From Nitzschia sp. DOCU1 (Eukaryota; Bacillariophyta; Bacillariophyceae; Bacillariales; Bacillariaceae), in the NCBI GenBank assembly GCA_951394045.1, contig OX595992.1, positions 62,001 through 126,000 on the forward strand: a stretch of DNA of 64,000 nucleotides, in the 5' to 3' direction. Under the pieces are notes generated by a model. It worked only from the letters and a program-made list of their open reading frames with translations, was not told the DNA's origin and made no database searches. Each line of letters starts with the position of its first letter. Position 1 is the stretch's first letter. Both the position numbers and the translations under genes were made by a program. Positions 52,878 through 64,000 of the stretch are shown one piece after another.

Positions 52878-53942
52878 TTTTTAATGCTCCAGACTATGGG
52901 TAATGACAAACTATTCCACAGCTGAGCTTGTTTGGGGACTCTCTGAGCTGCGTAGAGGTACCCTGCCATACCGTTATGGCTATTGTTGTCTCTTCGCCGA
53001 AGCCCCTATAACTACGACTTCCAAAAAACGAAAATACCACATCCCCCAAAGCATCGATAACGATAGCAACAACGAGGAGAAATGGTTATCTTCAAATACG
53101 GACAACAAGGCACAAGGGTTGACCGACTCCAGAATATTCCTAGATCTTTCAAGTAATATTACTACATCTATCAAACGATCGAACAATCAGCTTCAACACA
53201 ACAAATTTCTAGTAGAGCCCCGCCGCCACTGCTGGGTTAAAGCGTTCGATTTTGGTGCGGTCGGTCATGGAACTATGGGCAAGCACAAGAGCATTATCGA
53301 CAAGGAGTTTATTCCATTCTCTTAGTACGAAGTAGTAACAATATAGATAGCCTCTTAGCTACAGACTGATAGTCCCTACTAGTAGTAGTAGAGAGGACGC
53401 AGTCGCTTCGCCAATACAGGAGACTCCTTCCGTCTGGGGAGAAAATGACGTTACCGTAGTTTCACGCACCACGCGCACACGCCCACCGTCCGTTCGCCTG
53501 TACGGATGATGACGTTGCTGCATGCGATGCATGCATCAATGTCTCTTTTGACTTCTTTGACCAAAATACCGCATGTCGACGAGGTCTATGCACTATCCAC
53601 AGTTAGTAAAGCTCTAGTTACTATTAGGGACTACTGCTAGCTTTGCCTCAGATCAATACACTAGGATTGATGCTTTCAGGACGGCTACTATTGTAGCTCG
53701 GAGTTCCTTTTTCACCGCCTATAGTACATGTTCATGCTCCTCATCATGGCAGACCATAGCGCAGTCGCAGCCGACATTTGATGGCGCGAGGAGGTTGACA
53801 CATGTGTGAGAGAGAGGTCGTACTTTTTCTCAACCATGTTTTGCTAAGCGGAAATTTTATAGACATCAATGCTTATTCTTCGTTTCGGCAGCACATTTCA
53901 TATGTTCATACGAAATCCGCCTGCTTCTACCCTTGAAACCCG
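52878..53942. other. Spacer with a doubtful 140-codon frame
   Basis: A plus-strand frame 52903-53325 (MTNYSTAELVWGLSELRRG) is open directly after the preceding gene but has no recognisable feature. CTACTAGTAG lies at 53376-53385, and a GCATGCATGC-like block lies near 53523. The LRR gene promoter is to the right. Confidence 0.35.
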
Positions 53943-55698
53943 ATGGCATCGTTTCTACGAGTGTCCTTCCAGTTTTTCCAGTTCTCCAGAGCGCAAGATC
54001 GTCAACGAACAGGATGGTTCGGAATTGCTGACAATATGGGAGTAGATCGGAGGCATCCACCTGGACGGGCCGGGCAACTGGCACGTCGCAACCCCACCAC
54101 TACAACGAACAGTCAATATGATGATGACAGGGTTCGGGATAATCAGGCATTATCTAGGAGTAATAATGATGAAGAAGTGCAGGTGGCTTCTGGGTCGAAT
54201 CTAATATTGCTGGGGGGCTTTGTCGAACCCCCTACGGCCGAAGTGATGAGCAAGGAAGTCTTTGAAGGCGTTGCGGTCAGTGACGACGATACCACCGAGC
54301 AAGGCAATAACATTTCGGAAGGGCCGACAAATTGCCTGAGGAAATTCTATCTCGTGTGGTTCTTCAGTATCGTGCTTCTACTACTTATTTGTATTCTCGT
54401 TGGCGCGGTTTTGTTCAGGGCCGAGTCAGAGGATCTTGGAGATAAAGAATTGCAGTCAATGCAAATCGAAGGCAACTCTACGCTAGCACCCTCTATGGCA
54501 CCAACTTATGGGCCTACCTCCCAACGCGTACACGATTTGATTGTCGATTTGGATGTTCGATTACAGGTGCCAAATTCCGAGACGCTATACGATCCTGCTA
54601 CGCCCCAACATCAAGCTGCGCTTTGGATAGCGGAAGTGGATGAATACGTGCCAGTCGACGACTATGATTTTCTGCAACGCTACACCATGGTTGTCTTTTT
54701 CTTTAGTACCAAACAGGACGAATCGCCTGTTACTCAAGGCGAAACCGTGCACTTTGCCAACCAGGATCCGTGGAACAACCCTGCCTGGGTCGATTTGTGT
54801 GGCTTTTTGGGTCCCCAAACTCACGTCTGTGACTGGAATTGTGAATGGAGACCCGGTGTTCAGAGCAACCGCGGCCTTTTTTCGCAAGAGGACGATCTGT
54901 TGATGGGAGTGTATTGTCCGCCCCTTTCCGAGTTGCAGAACTCTACTGTTCGAACAGTTACGGGAATCCAGATATGTAAGTCGGACAAGGGGATCTGTTC
55001 GAAAAACGGGGTTGCTATCGCTAACTCTCATTTATATCTACAATCCAGTACAAAATGGTTTGGTGGGCACTATTCCTGTGTCAGAGTTGAATCTGTTATC
55101 GTCGTTAAGGATTTTGAACTTGTCGGCCAACAAACTTTCGGGCGATGTTCATGTTGGCAAGCTGCCGAGTTCCCTGGAACAGTTGCGGATCGCATGCAAT
55201 CAGCTTGTCATTCATGTGCAACAAGACATTGCAACTTTCTCTGCGTTACGCAAGTTTGTCGCTACGTACAAGGAAATCACAGACCTGGGTGCGACCTATG
55301 TCCCTGAAAACAATCGAGTAATGGGGGCCTTGCCGTCGGAGATTGGAGAATTGACAAATCTAGAATGGCTCTACATGGAAAATGTCGGTCTAAGTGGAAG
55401 TTTACCCACGCAACTGGGTCGCTTAACACAACTTTCTCGGTTGTCACTTTCGCACAATAACTTGGGAGGTTTTGTGCCATCTGAAATGGCGCAGTTGACC
55501 AACTTGGAAGTCTTGCGTTTGGAGTCCAATCCCAATCTAAAAGGAACACTACAAGGCCTTTGCCAGAAAAGCTCTGGCATTCTGGACGTTTCCGCGGACT
55601 GTCTCTTATCGACCATTTCCTGTTCCTGCTGTCAAACGTGCTGCCGACCCAATGGCGATTGCCAAAGCGAAGGGAGTACGGCACAAGAAACGCCTTGA
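53943..55698 (+). CDS. Leucine-rich-repeat single-pass membrane protein (two exons)
   Basis: Exons are 53943-54975 and 55049-55698, with a 73-nt GTAAGT...ATCCAG intron in phase 1, giving 560 residues. The ATG at 54036 (MGVDRRHPPGRAG) is an alternative start. A cytosolic acidic N-terminus precedes a TM helix at residues 134-158 (FYLVWFFSIVLLLLICILVG). Outside, a Pro/Ser linker leads to HQAALWIAEVDEYVPVDDYD, a Cys-flanked cap (VCDWNCEWRPGV) and leucine-rich repeats: LVGTIPVSELNLLSSLRILN, GALPSEIGELTNLEWLYMEN, GSLPTQLGRLTQLSRLSLSH and VPSEMAQLTNLEVLRLESN. These are plant-type 24-residue repeats with the LSG.(I/L)P pattern. A Cys-rich end (CSCCQTCC) closes it. No kinase is fused. Surface recognition or adhesion is likely; the ligand is unknown. 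Confidence 0.9.
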
Positions 55699-55838
55699 GC
55701 CGCGGTCGCTATCGGGTTTTCTTTCTGACTATTGCCCAAAGACAAATGATAAATGGTTTCTATGGACAGTTTATTCGCTTTGAGTATTATGTACCAAAAT
55801 GTGTGGATAGCGCCAAGCTAATGCAAGAGAAATGTTAG

Positions 55839-56831
55839 CTATGCAGCGGCAGCAAGGTGTGGCTCGTCTCGAAGAAGCATCTGAGTCAGCATCGCCTGAT
55901 TTAGCAGCTGCTGAGTGATGTAGTTGTTGCGTTGGACCCAAGACATGGATGTATTTGCGGTGTCGGTGCTCGCAGCGACGTTCGTTCGTTGAGATAGTGT
56001 TTGTATCATGGAGAGGCATTCCATAGCTTGGCGGAAGTTACCTTGACAATATCGAATGTGAGCAAGATTGTTCCAACACGCGATTTGTAGTGTTACCAAC
56101 CCAACAGGACAATCTTCTCCGATCTGCTCTTGAATGTGTTGAAGTGAAGAATCCAAGGATCGTCGCCTTTGAGATACCAAGGGATCTTCGGCGCCTGTGC
56201 TCCGTTGCCCGCCACAAAAGGACGAATATCTATCCTCGGCCTCTCTTTGAAGCACATCGATGACGGTCTGGTAGAGCGTTCCAGCCTTATCCAAGGGCCT
56301 TGCTTTGTTTGTGACCACCCCTTCTAAATGATATAGCAAGGCCATGTTGAAAATAGTGCACCCCACATAGACCTGTAGCGACATTATGGGGCCACCCCAT
56401 TGAGATGAAGAGTCCTGCGCTGGAGTATCGTCCTCGTTACGACTTAACGTGCGAAAGGACACTGGATAATTGAAGACGTAATGACCAGCATCTACCCCGA
56501 TCCTAGGTGATGGTGGTACATTGTCACTATCACTGTTCGGAATAGTCGCCAGAGAAGCAACAGGAGATCCAAAAGAAATGCCCACCTCACTCGCAGCGGC
56601 ACTGTAAGAAGTTTCTTCGTTGAACAACAGCCTCTGAAAAGTTGTCAAAGCGTCTGCGAGCGCAGCCATAATGTCACGCTGTGCCCCGGCGCTACCGCTG
56701 ACCGGATCCCTTGCCGCCATGGCATCAGCTGCCCCATTGTTCATCGATATAGCATGGCTTAGCAGCCGATCTTCCCCCCTACTTTCTAGCAACGTTGCCA
56801 TATCGACGATGGTGCTGGTCTGGCAATGCAT
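55839..56831 (-). CDS. Diatom-type TPR-like repeat protein B
   Basis: The ATG at 56829-56831 (MHCQTSTIVDMATLLES) gives 330 residues. Another ATG lies at 56799-56801, and the frame continues open upstream to a GTG. The chain has an N-terminal region with ALADALTTFQRLLFNEE, then HYVFNYPVSFRTL, and the helical core CTIFNMALLYHLEG with LDKAGTLYQTVIDVL and ACWNNLAHIRYCQGNFRQAM followed by ECLSMIQTL. It ends in NNYITQQLLNQAMLTQMLL. The order and spacing match the plus-strand gene at 26119-27006. These are probably an expanded, TPR-like, protein-interaction family. The partner is unknown. Confidence 0.75.
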   Translation of the reverse strand: MHCQTSTIVDMATLLESRGEDRLLSHAISMNNGAADAMAARDPVSGSAGAQRDIMAALADALTTFQRLLFNEETSYSAAASEVGISFGSPVASLATIPNSDSDNVPPSPRIGVDAGHYVFNYPVSFRTLSRNEDDTPAQDSSSQWGGPIMSLQVYVGCTIFNMALLYHLEGVVTNKARPLDKAGTLYQTVIDVLQREAEDRYSSFCGGQRSTGAEDPLVSQRRRSLDSSLQHIQEQIGEDCPVGLVTLQIACWNNLAHIRYCQGNFRQAMECLSMIQTLSQRTNVAASTDTANTSMSWVQRNNYITQQLLNQAMLTQMLLRDEPHLAAAA

Positions 56832-58740
56832 TCGCCTGCGTATGGCAAGTGCCGCAGTACGACGAGGAGCAGAGAATGTTCTTGTTGTTGGGGAGGAGAG
56901 GATTGTAGTCCTTGCCGCCACGATCACTTGCGATACATGAAACGCAAAAGAACTCTTTCGCTACTTTTAATTGTAGCCTAATGCAGATACCATCGAATGC
57001 AAATGTCAGCACCAACCAAAGCTTGCTCTTCGTGATGGAAAAAACGTGCAGCAGGTTCAAAGCACTGACGTATTTGGATAAAGATAATTACCGGTAGGCC
57101 CGCCGCTTTGAGAATCGGATTGACAACACCCCCACGATTCTCCTTCTTTGCTACGCATTCTGAATCCTGTTTCCCATTCTGTCGACATAGACCCCTATGT
57201 ACGCATACCGGTAGTACCGGTTGGTCCCAAGGCATAAATGCGTTGTGGGATGAGCCAAATCGTCCGTCCCTTTTAGCTCTCCGCTTATTATGAAGCTGGC
57301 AGCCGGAAACCTTTTTGGTCAGAGAAACTGTTCCGTAGTTCAAGACTGACATCATGCAAGTTGACGAGCCTTTTCCATAATCATTAATTACGGAACACTG
57401 TTACCATTTCCCCCATACCAGGTAGAGAAGGCAACGAAGTACAAGTTGAATTGCGATGGTGTTTTGGACTTAACACCACATCCTTTCCCCAACAAGGGGA
57501 ATTGCACTCAAAAGCCTTCTTCGTAAACTTTCCCGAAAAATGTCTACAGTACAGTAGCCTGAGTCTCGTTCAGACGGTAATATTGAAGTTCTACAGCAAC
57601 TGAAAATACATGGGAGCCTTAAATCAAGCGTTCTACTCATGACCAGGCGCTAACATCATGATCATCATCCAATGATAGTGCCGGGTCTTGCATGTGTGCG
57701 TTATCTGACTACTGCTGGTAGATATTCATCTACAACATGGAACAGGGGCGAGCCAACCCTCTCGTCATTATGATCATCTAACACTAATAGGAGAAGAAGC
57801 TCTTCTGCGATGCGACTTGATAGTGGTGGAACCCAATTTTTGCTGAGAGATCTTTTATCCTTTCCTTCTTCCTGATCCGTGCAGCACCAAGGGCTCATCC
57901 CACCTTCATTAGTTAAGCTACTACTGGTAGTAGTAGATAGGACCCAGAGGGCGGCATCTGCTGCTGCTGCGACTTGCTTATTGGTGGTAGCCGACGGCGC
58001 CTTTGTTCTATTCTTCCATTCCGCCTAGGAACGCCAACTCATCCCATCTTTATTAGAGATCAACCGATAGATGCAGGAACTAGTAGTAGTAGCTCGGATG
58101 CCATTTTTGTGGCATGCCGCCTTTGAACGCCAAGTCAAGGTCACCCCATCTTTATTAGGTATCAGAAGGTAGCCACAACAATGAGTAGCTCCTTCTCCTG
58201 TCTAGTATAATCGACGCAGCATTATCGTCGTCGTCATGATCATCGCAACGAAGGAAAGGCAGTCTGTTGTTGCTTGCTTGTTGGTAGCCGACGACGCCAT
58301 TTTCGTGACTTTTATGCAGTATCATGTTTCCATTCACCCATTCGACGCCAACGGATCCCATCCCATCTTGTTATTGGTGCCATCCCCGTCAAAAGAACGT
58401 ATTCTTATCCAAATCAATCCAATAGATATACGACCAATACTTGCGGGTAATCCACAATTTGCCGGCTTTGGGATTATGATCGTTGAAGGATGATGCTCGT
58501 CGTCGTTCTTTCATGGGAAACAAAGTTGTCAAGAAATCCACAATTTCCAAAACTTGACCCCCCAAGTTCGACCATTGCATTTGGAAATCTTCCAGACAGG
58601 AACCCATATCGTATCATCATCGTTTGGCTTCCTCCATTCCAGCCAATTCCTTCCACATTGGGGTTATTGTTGGATGCATGTGGTAGTTTTGCGGGCACTT
58701 TGAAAGTGCCGAATTTCTTGCAGTTCCAAATTCCACCCCC

Positions 58741-59140
58741 TCACTGACCTATAGAGTTGCTGTTATATGGTATCCAAGGTAGACCAAAGCCGTTTGTTCT
58801 CGCCAGCATGTCAAATGGAATATACCGATCGCTCCTGACCTTGTGTATGCGTGCATCTTGAAACCAAGATAATCCTTGTCCAAACGAGTCGTGCCATTGC
58901 AATCCTTGACAAGACGCGTCGGGAGGAATGATGAAATTTGTGCAAGACTGAATCCTGACGATGCAAACGAGCGACGGGGTGAGGATCCGGATGACCGGCA
59001 TGATTGCGAGTATTTCTAGCCACAACATTCTCCATGCCATATGTTCTATTGTCCACCAGCCCCAGCAAAGAAAGAGCAACAGCAAATAGCAATAACCTCA
59101 CGGATAATGAAGCTACCATGATATTCTTCTTGTTGTTCAT
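58741..59140 (-). pseudogene. Possible small secreted protein, frame interrupted
   Basis: The ATG at 59138-59140 begins MNNKKNIMVASLSVRLLLFA, followed by VALSLLGLVDN, a good signal peptide. About 70 residues later another minus frame takes over the protein-like character (SCTNFIIPPDASCQGLQWHD and SFGQGLSWFQDARIHKVRSD), ending at a stop near 58741. The change of frame could be an unrecognised intron or a frameshift. No family is recognised. Confidence 0.3.
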
Positions 59141-59360
59141 GTTGCTGGGGTACGATGCGGCAACGGCGGCAGGTTTCGTGATGGGCCGACGGTGGGTGTG
59201 GTGTTGTTGGATGTGCGGCTGCTATTGCTGCCGTGCCTTCTTTGTCCACGTTGTCGCTTGCTTCATCCTGTTATCCTATAAACAGTCCAGTGGTACTACA
59301 AGCAGCGACCGCATGTTGACTGTGTTGTTTGTGGGTAATGACTAATGATACATGCATGCA

Positions 59361-59387
59361 TGATTGATTGATTGATTGATTGATTGA
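59361..59387. repeat. (GATT)n microsatellite
   Basis: The tetranucleotide GATT repeats about six times, ending GAATG. It lies in the spacer 5' of the HECT ligase gene. Confidence 0.85.
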
Positions 59388-59536
59388 ATGGGCGGTCTCA
59401 TCTCACACAGCGCAATGGCATCATCATGCCATGCTAGCATGGTGCCGATGCATATCTTTTTCTCCCGCCATTTTGTTTCGTCGTTATTCGCGAACGATGG
59501 CGAACAGAACAAAACAATGTCCGCGGCCATAATTAC

Positions 59537-59544
59537 TGACGTCA
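59537..59544. promoter_or_regulatory. CRE/bZIP palindrome upstream of HECT ligase
   Basis: TGACGTCA lies about 150 nt before the ATG at 59693. A TTCGCGAA palindrome lies at 59487-59494. The motif match is exact; binding is inferred. Confidence 0.4.
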
Positions 59545-59692
59545 TTTGAAAAGAACCCGGATGGAAGTCCATGGAGGCGACATTTATTGTGGTCGTTGAG
59601 AGAGTGCCATGCGTTGACCATGATGGCGCCATCCTCGACACGACGACACATAATCATGGCCCTTTCTCGTTAGTTAGTTGTGCTTGCAGTGC

Positions 59693-62600
59693 ATGGGCAA
59701 CCAACAACACGTTACGACAAACGCTGCTTGTGGTGCTGCAGGTAGCAAGCGAGACTACGACACCATGAATACTACTAGCGTTGATAATGACGCCCTGGCG
59801 TCGTTGGAGCACGATCTCAGTCAAGTGGAGCAATCGCTCGAGGAACAACAGCCGCACAACAACTCCATCTTTCACTGGCCGTCCGAGGCATCCTTGGATG
59901 CTACTGCTACTACTACTAGTAGTAGCACTCGCAGCAGTGCGGCAGCGGGTCGCGCCGTCTTTGACAGTCTCGCGTCTGCGCTCGGAAGCATACGGCAGCG
60001 CTTTCAGCAGTTGCAGCAGCAACACCAGGCCAGTACTACCGGTAGTACTACTACTACATTTAGTGAACGACTCGAAACGGCCGAACGAGCACATTCCACT
60101 CGCATGCCACTAGGAATGATGCGGCAACAACACTTGCTTCATTCGCAATCGTCGCCGGCCAGCATGACAAATGCTACTGCTGCTACTACTACTATTGCAG
60201 AAACCTCATCGGTCACTCAAGCCGTGCATGCCAAGACGACGGGAGAAGACAATGACGACGAACATCAACATGCCACGGATGGAAACGCGTCGGATGGATC
60301 CTCGTCCGCCTCTACCACGGCTAGTAGTAGACGACAAGGCAAGCAACGTCAAGCATCGGCGTTAGTGGCCAGTCGACGCTATGCCGAATCACAAGAAACA
60401 CAAGAAATTGCCGTGCATGAACAAGTCGCCTTGCCACCGGGGGACACAAATACTGCTACTACTACTAGCAATAGCAATAGTAATACCACCATGGAAACGA
60501 GCCCCACAAACGACGAGGCAGTTCAAGAACAGGACGACGATGAAGAGGAAAGAACGACCAATATCATTTTACCACAAGCCAGCATTCAAAAATTGGATGC
60601 GACAAGACATCAAGGGCAAGTATTGTTGGCATCGGTCGTCAAGTCATTGTCATCGTCGTCGGCACAAGATTTACTACCATCACCATCGTCGTCGTCCTTG
60701 GACAATACCACGTTTGCCGCGGAAGTTGTTCCACCGACCGTCTACTCGTGGGGATCCAACGTGGATTTTGATCTCTTTGGTGCTGAAAGTACTTCTTCAG
60801 AAACAACAGCAGCAACAGCAACAACATGCAACGAGCAAAAACAACCCCGTGCCATTCCAACCGAATCTCGGGTCGGTCGCACCGAACTTGTCAATGTGAG
60901 TTTGGGACCTCATCATGCCGCCTTTGTTACTCAGGGTGGGAGTCTATTAATTTGTGGGAATAACGCCGAAGGCGCTGTCGATCCTTCCCAACGAAGCACA
61001 CTCTTTATTCCCAGGCCCATGCATTTGGAATCCATTCTAAGCATGACTACTACACGCGTTCTACAAGTATCATGTGGATTGGATCATACCGCCGTTCTAC
61101 TAGAAAATCGTTCCGTATTGACCTTTGGAAATAACATGGATGGACAATTGGGGCATCGTGTACCTAATACAGACAATAATACGAATGCACGCTTTCAATC
61201 TCCGGCGGCCATGGTATTGCCACGAAGAGCCGCACAAGTCGCATGTGGACATCGATTCACTTTGGTATTAACGACACGCATGGAAGTTTATCTGTGTGGT
61301 CGAGAAGAATTGACGGGATACAATACTCTGGAGGGAGCACCACCACGATTGCCCGAACAAAATTCGGCATTGCAAGGATTACCGATTGTGTACATTGCGG
61401 CAGGGGATCAACATGCCGTGGTATTAACTGCGCAAGGAACAGCCTATGCATGGGGTGCTAATCCTACGGGAGCTTGTGGACGTGGATTTCCCAAACAATT
61501 AAGTGTTCCCGTACCCATGCAAGTTCCTCTTTCCACCCAAGAACAACCACGACAAGCCAATGGAAAATTACCGCCAGCTCCCTTTTCGAACTGGGCGGCA
61601 TGGGAAGTCGGATCACCTAATATGATTACCTTGGCTCAAGATTGTTCCGTAGTCGACGCTGCGTGTGGCAAAGATTTTACAGTGTTAGTCACACAAACCG
61701 GAGATTTGCTAGTGGCGGGATCCAATGATCAACAACAATTGGGCTACTCGGATAGGGCGTCCGTATTTCCAGCCGAAAAGGTCCGTCACGAGTCCGCGTC
61801 AGAAGGAATCAAGTTTGTCTCGGTAGAAGCAGGGACGCATCATGCCATTCTCTTGGATAGTGTGGGGGATGTCTGGTCCATGGGAAATGGTCAGGGCTTG
61901 ACCAAAGTATTGGACCAACAACGCATTGATAAAATCGCCGCGGGTGGTACGCACAACTTGGCAATTGCTGCCGCTGCCAAGGGTGAAAGTGTATCGAGCT
62001 CCAAGAATGCCGTGACACCAGGACTAGAAGGCTTATTGGATGGAATTCTATTGGAAACAGAAGTCTCGAAACAAGAAAGTGCTATTCAAGACTTGGCGGA
62101 TCAAACAGAAGAACTCTTTCGATGCCCGGCGGTCATGAATAGCGTCTTTTTGGATCCAAAGGAAATTGATGATCTATATGCCAAACTTATTTCGGTAGCA
62201 GGAGAGCAGAGATATCGACAACGCGTCGTGTCGGCCATGGAACGAGGCATGTTGAAGGGACTGGATAGTATCAAGACGGCGCGGCTCATGTATCCCGAAG
62301 CAGTTCGATGCCTCTTGTTGTACTTGCAATGTCCACTCTTTCGATTGAATGAAGAGCGAGATGTTCAGTTTGATGTTAGAGGTGAAGCTATTTTGTCACT
62401 ATGTGAAACCATCTTGGGGCTTCCATTTGAGGGCTACAAGGCCTTTTCGGCTTGGTCCACTTCACTTTACGCCAAGGAACTCTTTGTTCCCTTTTTGGTC
62501 AAGCCCTTGATTGACCAGCTCAATTCCAAAATCCAGACAGAACGAACTCGGGCTGTCCCGGTCATTGTCGGAGTTCTACGATGGCTCCAAAATATCTCGG

Positions 62601-64000
62601 AACGCTTTCAAGATGAAGTGGTGGCACGGCCGGAAGATTTTCACAGTAAAGGAGTTGCCAATCTTCCCATGGAGTCTCTTTTTGAAGACTTGATGCGATA
62701 CAAGCGGGCTTCCAAATCAGAAAAGAGTTCCAATTTCTTCTTGTGCGCCAATCCTTTCTTGTTGTCGCCGAGTGCCAAGCGTAACTTGCTTCAAGTCGAG
62801 AACCAATTGACCATGGTTCGGGCGGCCCAAGCGGGAGGCGTTCAATTCGACTTGGCGAGACGGCAATTTCTCTTTCAACCGTATTTCGTCATTCCTATTG
62901 ATCGGCAATATATGCTTCAGCAAACCCTCCAAGCTGTCGCGTCGGCCGCGCCGGGCGAATTGCGGAAATCTCTCAAGATTGTCTTCAAGGGAGAAGAGGG
63001 GGTCGACGCAGGCGGAGTAACGAAAGAATTCTTTCAACTTTTGGTAGTCCAGCTCTTTGATATCAACACGGGTATGTGGTCCACTCAATTCGGAGACGGC
63101 CTGCATACTTGGTTCAATTCAGACTGCACGTGGAATCAAGATGGATACTACTTGGTCGGCGTCTTGGTGGGTCTGGCCGTGTACAATAGCGTCATTTTGG
63201 ACGTGCACTTTCCGCAGACAGTCTATCGCAAGTTGCTCGGATTGCCGCTGGGTTTGGAAGACATGGTTGACCCCGAAGTCCAACGTGGTCTCCAAAGTTT
63301 GCTCGACTATGACGGAGAAGACGTTGAAGACATTTTTTGCTTGACGTTCGAAGTAACGTGGAACTCGCTGGGCATGGAGCGCAAAAAAGAACTCAAACTG
63401 GGCGGCGCCAACATTCCGGTAACGAGCGACAACAGGGAAGAGTATGTCATGCTCTATGTAAAGTGGCTGTTGGTCGACAGTATCAAGAATCAATACGACG
63501 AATTCGAAAGAGGATTCATGCAAGTCATGGAGGGATCTAGTCTGGAATTGTTGAGACCCGAAGAATTGGAGTTGTTGGTGGTAGGAACTCCCGAACTTGA
63601 CTTCGGAGCTCTGCAACGGAATACGGAATACGAAGGCGGCTATAGCAAGGACTCGCCCGTAGTCCAGAATTTGTGGCGATTTGTACAAGAGGCTCCGCGA
63701 GATACGCAGCTGAAGTTCCTCAAGTTCTCGACGGGCAGCACGAAGGCCCCCATTGGAGGCCTTGGAGAAATGCCATTCAAAATCCAGCGGTAAGTCTTTT
63801 GTTTGTTCCACCGCTACCCCAAGCCCCTCTCTCTTCGTATGGCCCCGCTCTCACATGTACTATTATTGTATTGAATTATAGGGCCGGTCCCGACTCCATG
63901 CAGCTGCCCACCTCCCACACTTGTTTCAATACACTCTTGGTTCCTGATTACGGGGCCGACTACGACAAATTGGCGGAGCGCTTAGGCCGAGCCATTCTTG
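59693..64000 (+). CDS. HERC-like RCC1-HECT E3 ubiquitin ligase (3' end outside window)
   Basis: Exon 1 is 59693-63789. A GTAAGT...TTATAG intron spans 63790-63881, and exon 2 starts at 63882 and runs off the edge. Exon 1 begins at an ATG ([20 protein letters not shown]); another ATG is at 59765. The first 340 residues are disordered and Ser/Thr/Gln-rich. Residues 349-735 hold RCC1-type repeats, for example [20 protein letters not shown] and [14 protein letters not shown], plus [21 protein letters not shown] helical region follows ([20 protein letters not shown]). From about residue 1030 the HECT domain reads [20 protein letters not shown], with [30 protein letters not shown] and [18 protein letters not shown]. 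The splice brings in LPTSHTCFN with the catalytic Cys codon at 63922-63924. It transfers ubiquitin from E2 to substrate; the RCC1 propeller may bind substrate or a GTPase. Confidence 0.93.

Larger units (their letters stand above)
56832..59692. other. Long spacer with repeats and possible small genes
   Basis: A 2.9-kb stretch without a firm gene. It has imperfect repeats around 57890-58380: a block CCCATC(T)TTATTAG and a block TGGTAGCCGACG(A/G)CGCC recur two or three times. A (GATT)n run at 59360-59386 and a TGACGTCA at 59537-59544 lie upstream of the HECT ligase. A minus-strand frame starting at 59140 encodes a signal-peptide-like MNNKKNIMVASLSVRLLLFA but loses frame near 58900. Confidence 0.45.

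Noticed and set aside
52903..53325. Independent 140-residue gene
   Set aside because: No domain, signal or codon pattern; it starts 26 nt after the preceding stop and is kept only as a doubtful frame in the spacer entry.

Overview
The window looks like nuclear DNA of a pennate diatom; a Seminavis-like raphid is my guess from family content and is not proven. Supporting signs are short GT-AG introns (50-105 nt), long single-exon genes for disordered Ser/Asp/Glu-rich proteins, a signal peptide followed by an AFAP plastid motif, a DUR3 urea transporter, a transmembrane leucine-rich-repeat protein with N-terminal cytosolic tail, and two TPR-like paralogues of a type I associate with diatoms. Gene density is moderate, both strands are used, and intergenic spacers are about 0.2-2.9 kb. 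I saw no rRNA, tRNA or CRISPR array.

Layout. 0-3 kb: the 3' end of an upstream gene and a minus-strand disordered protein. 3-11.7 kb: a mobile/repeat island with a 62-nt inverted duplication, a 139-bp tandem duplication, a cluster of TTGCAATATTGCAA palindromes, a degenerate tandem repeat and a decayed Ty3/gypsy pol region (protease, RT, RNase H, integrase). 11.7-14.1 kb: a COG4705-like membrane protein and a Cys-rich gene interrupted by a single in-frame TAA. 14.2-27 kb: a giant single-TM acidic protein, a TLDc protein, another giant disordered protein and a TPR-like protein. 27.8-32 kb: a four-exon DUR3 urea transporter and a divergent two-exon plastid-targeted TPR protein, separated by a 563-nt promoter with two perfect TGACGTCA sites. 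32.3-39.3 kb: a membrane protein with a Lys-rich tail, a protein with a helical repeat tail, and a Ser/Thr kinase with an enlarged activation loop. 40.4-49.6 kb: three head-to-tail disordered proteins on the minus strand. 50.4-64 kb: a polytopic protein with HCN/EAG-like S1-S3 signatures but no visible pore, an LRR membrane protein, a second TPR-like protein, a 2.9-kb repeat-bearing spacer, and a HERC-like RCC1-HECT ubiquitin ligase that runs off the right edge.

Best-supported reconstructions: DUR3 (exons 29976-30080, 29804-29910, 28930-29739 and 27790-28849, giving 693 codons), the plastid TPR protein (30644-31221 and 31327-32056), the helical-repeat protein (35254-36534 and 34719-35156), the LRR protein (53943-54975 and 55049-55698) and the HECT ligase (59693-63789 and 63882 onward). 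All keep frame across GT-AG introns.
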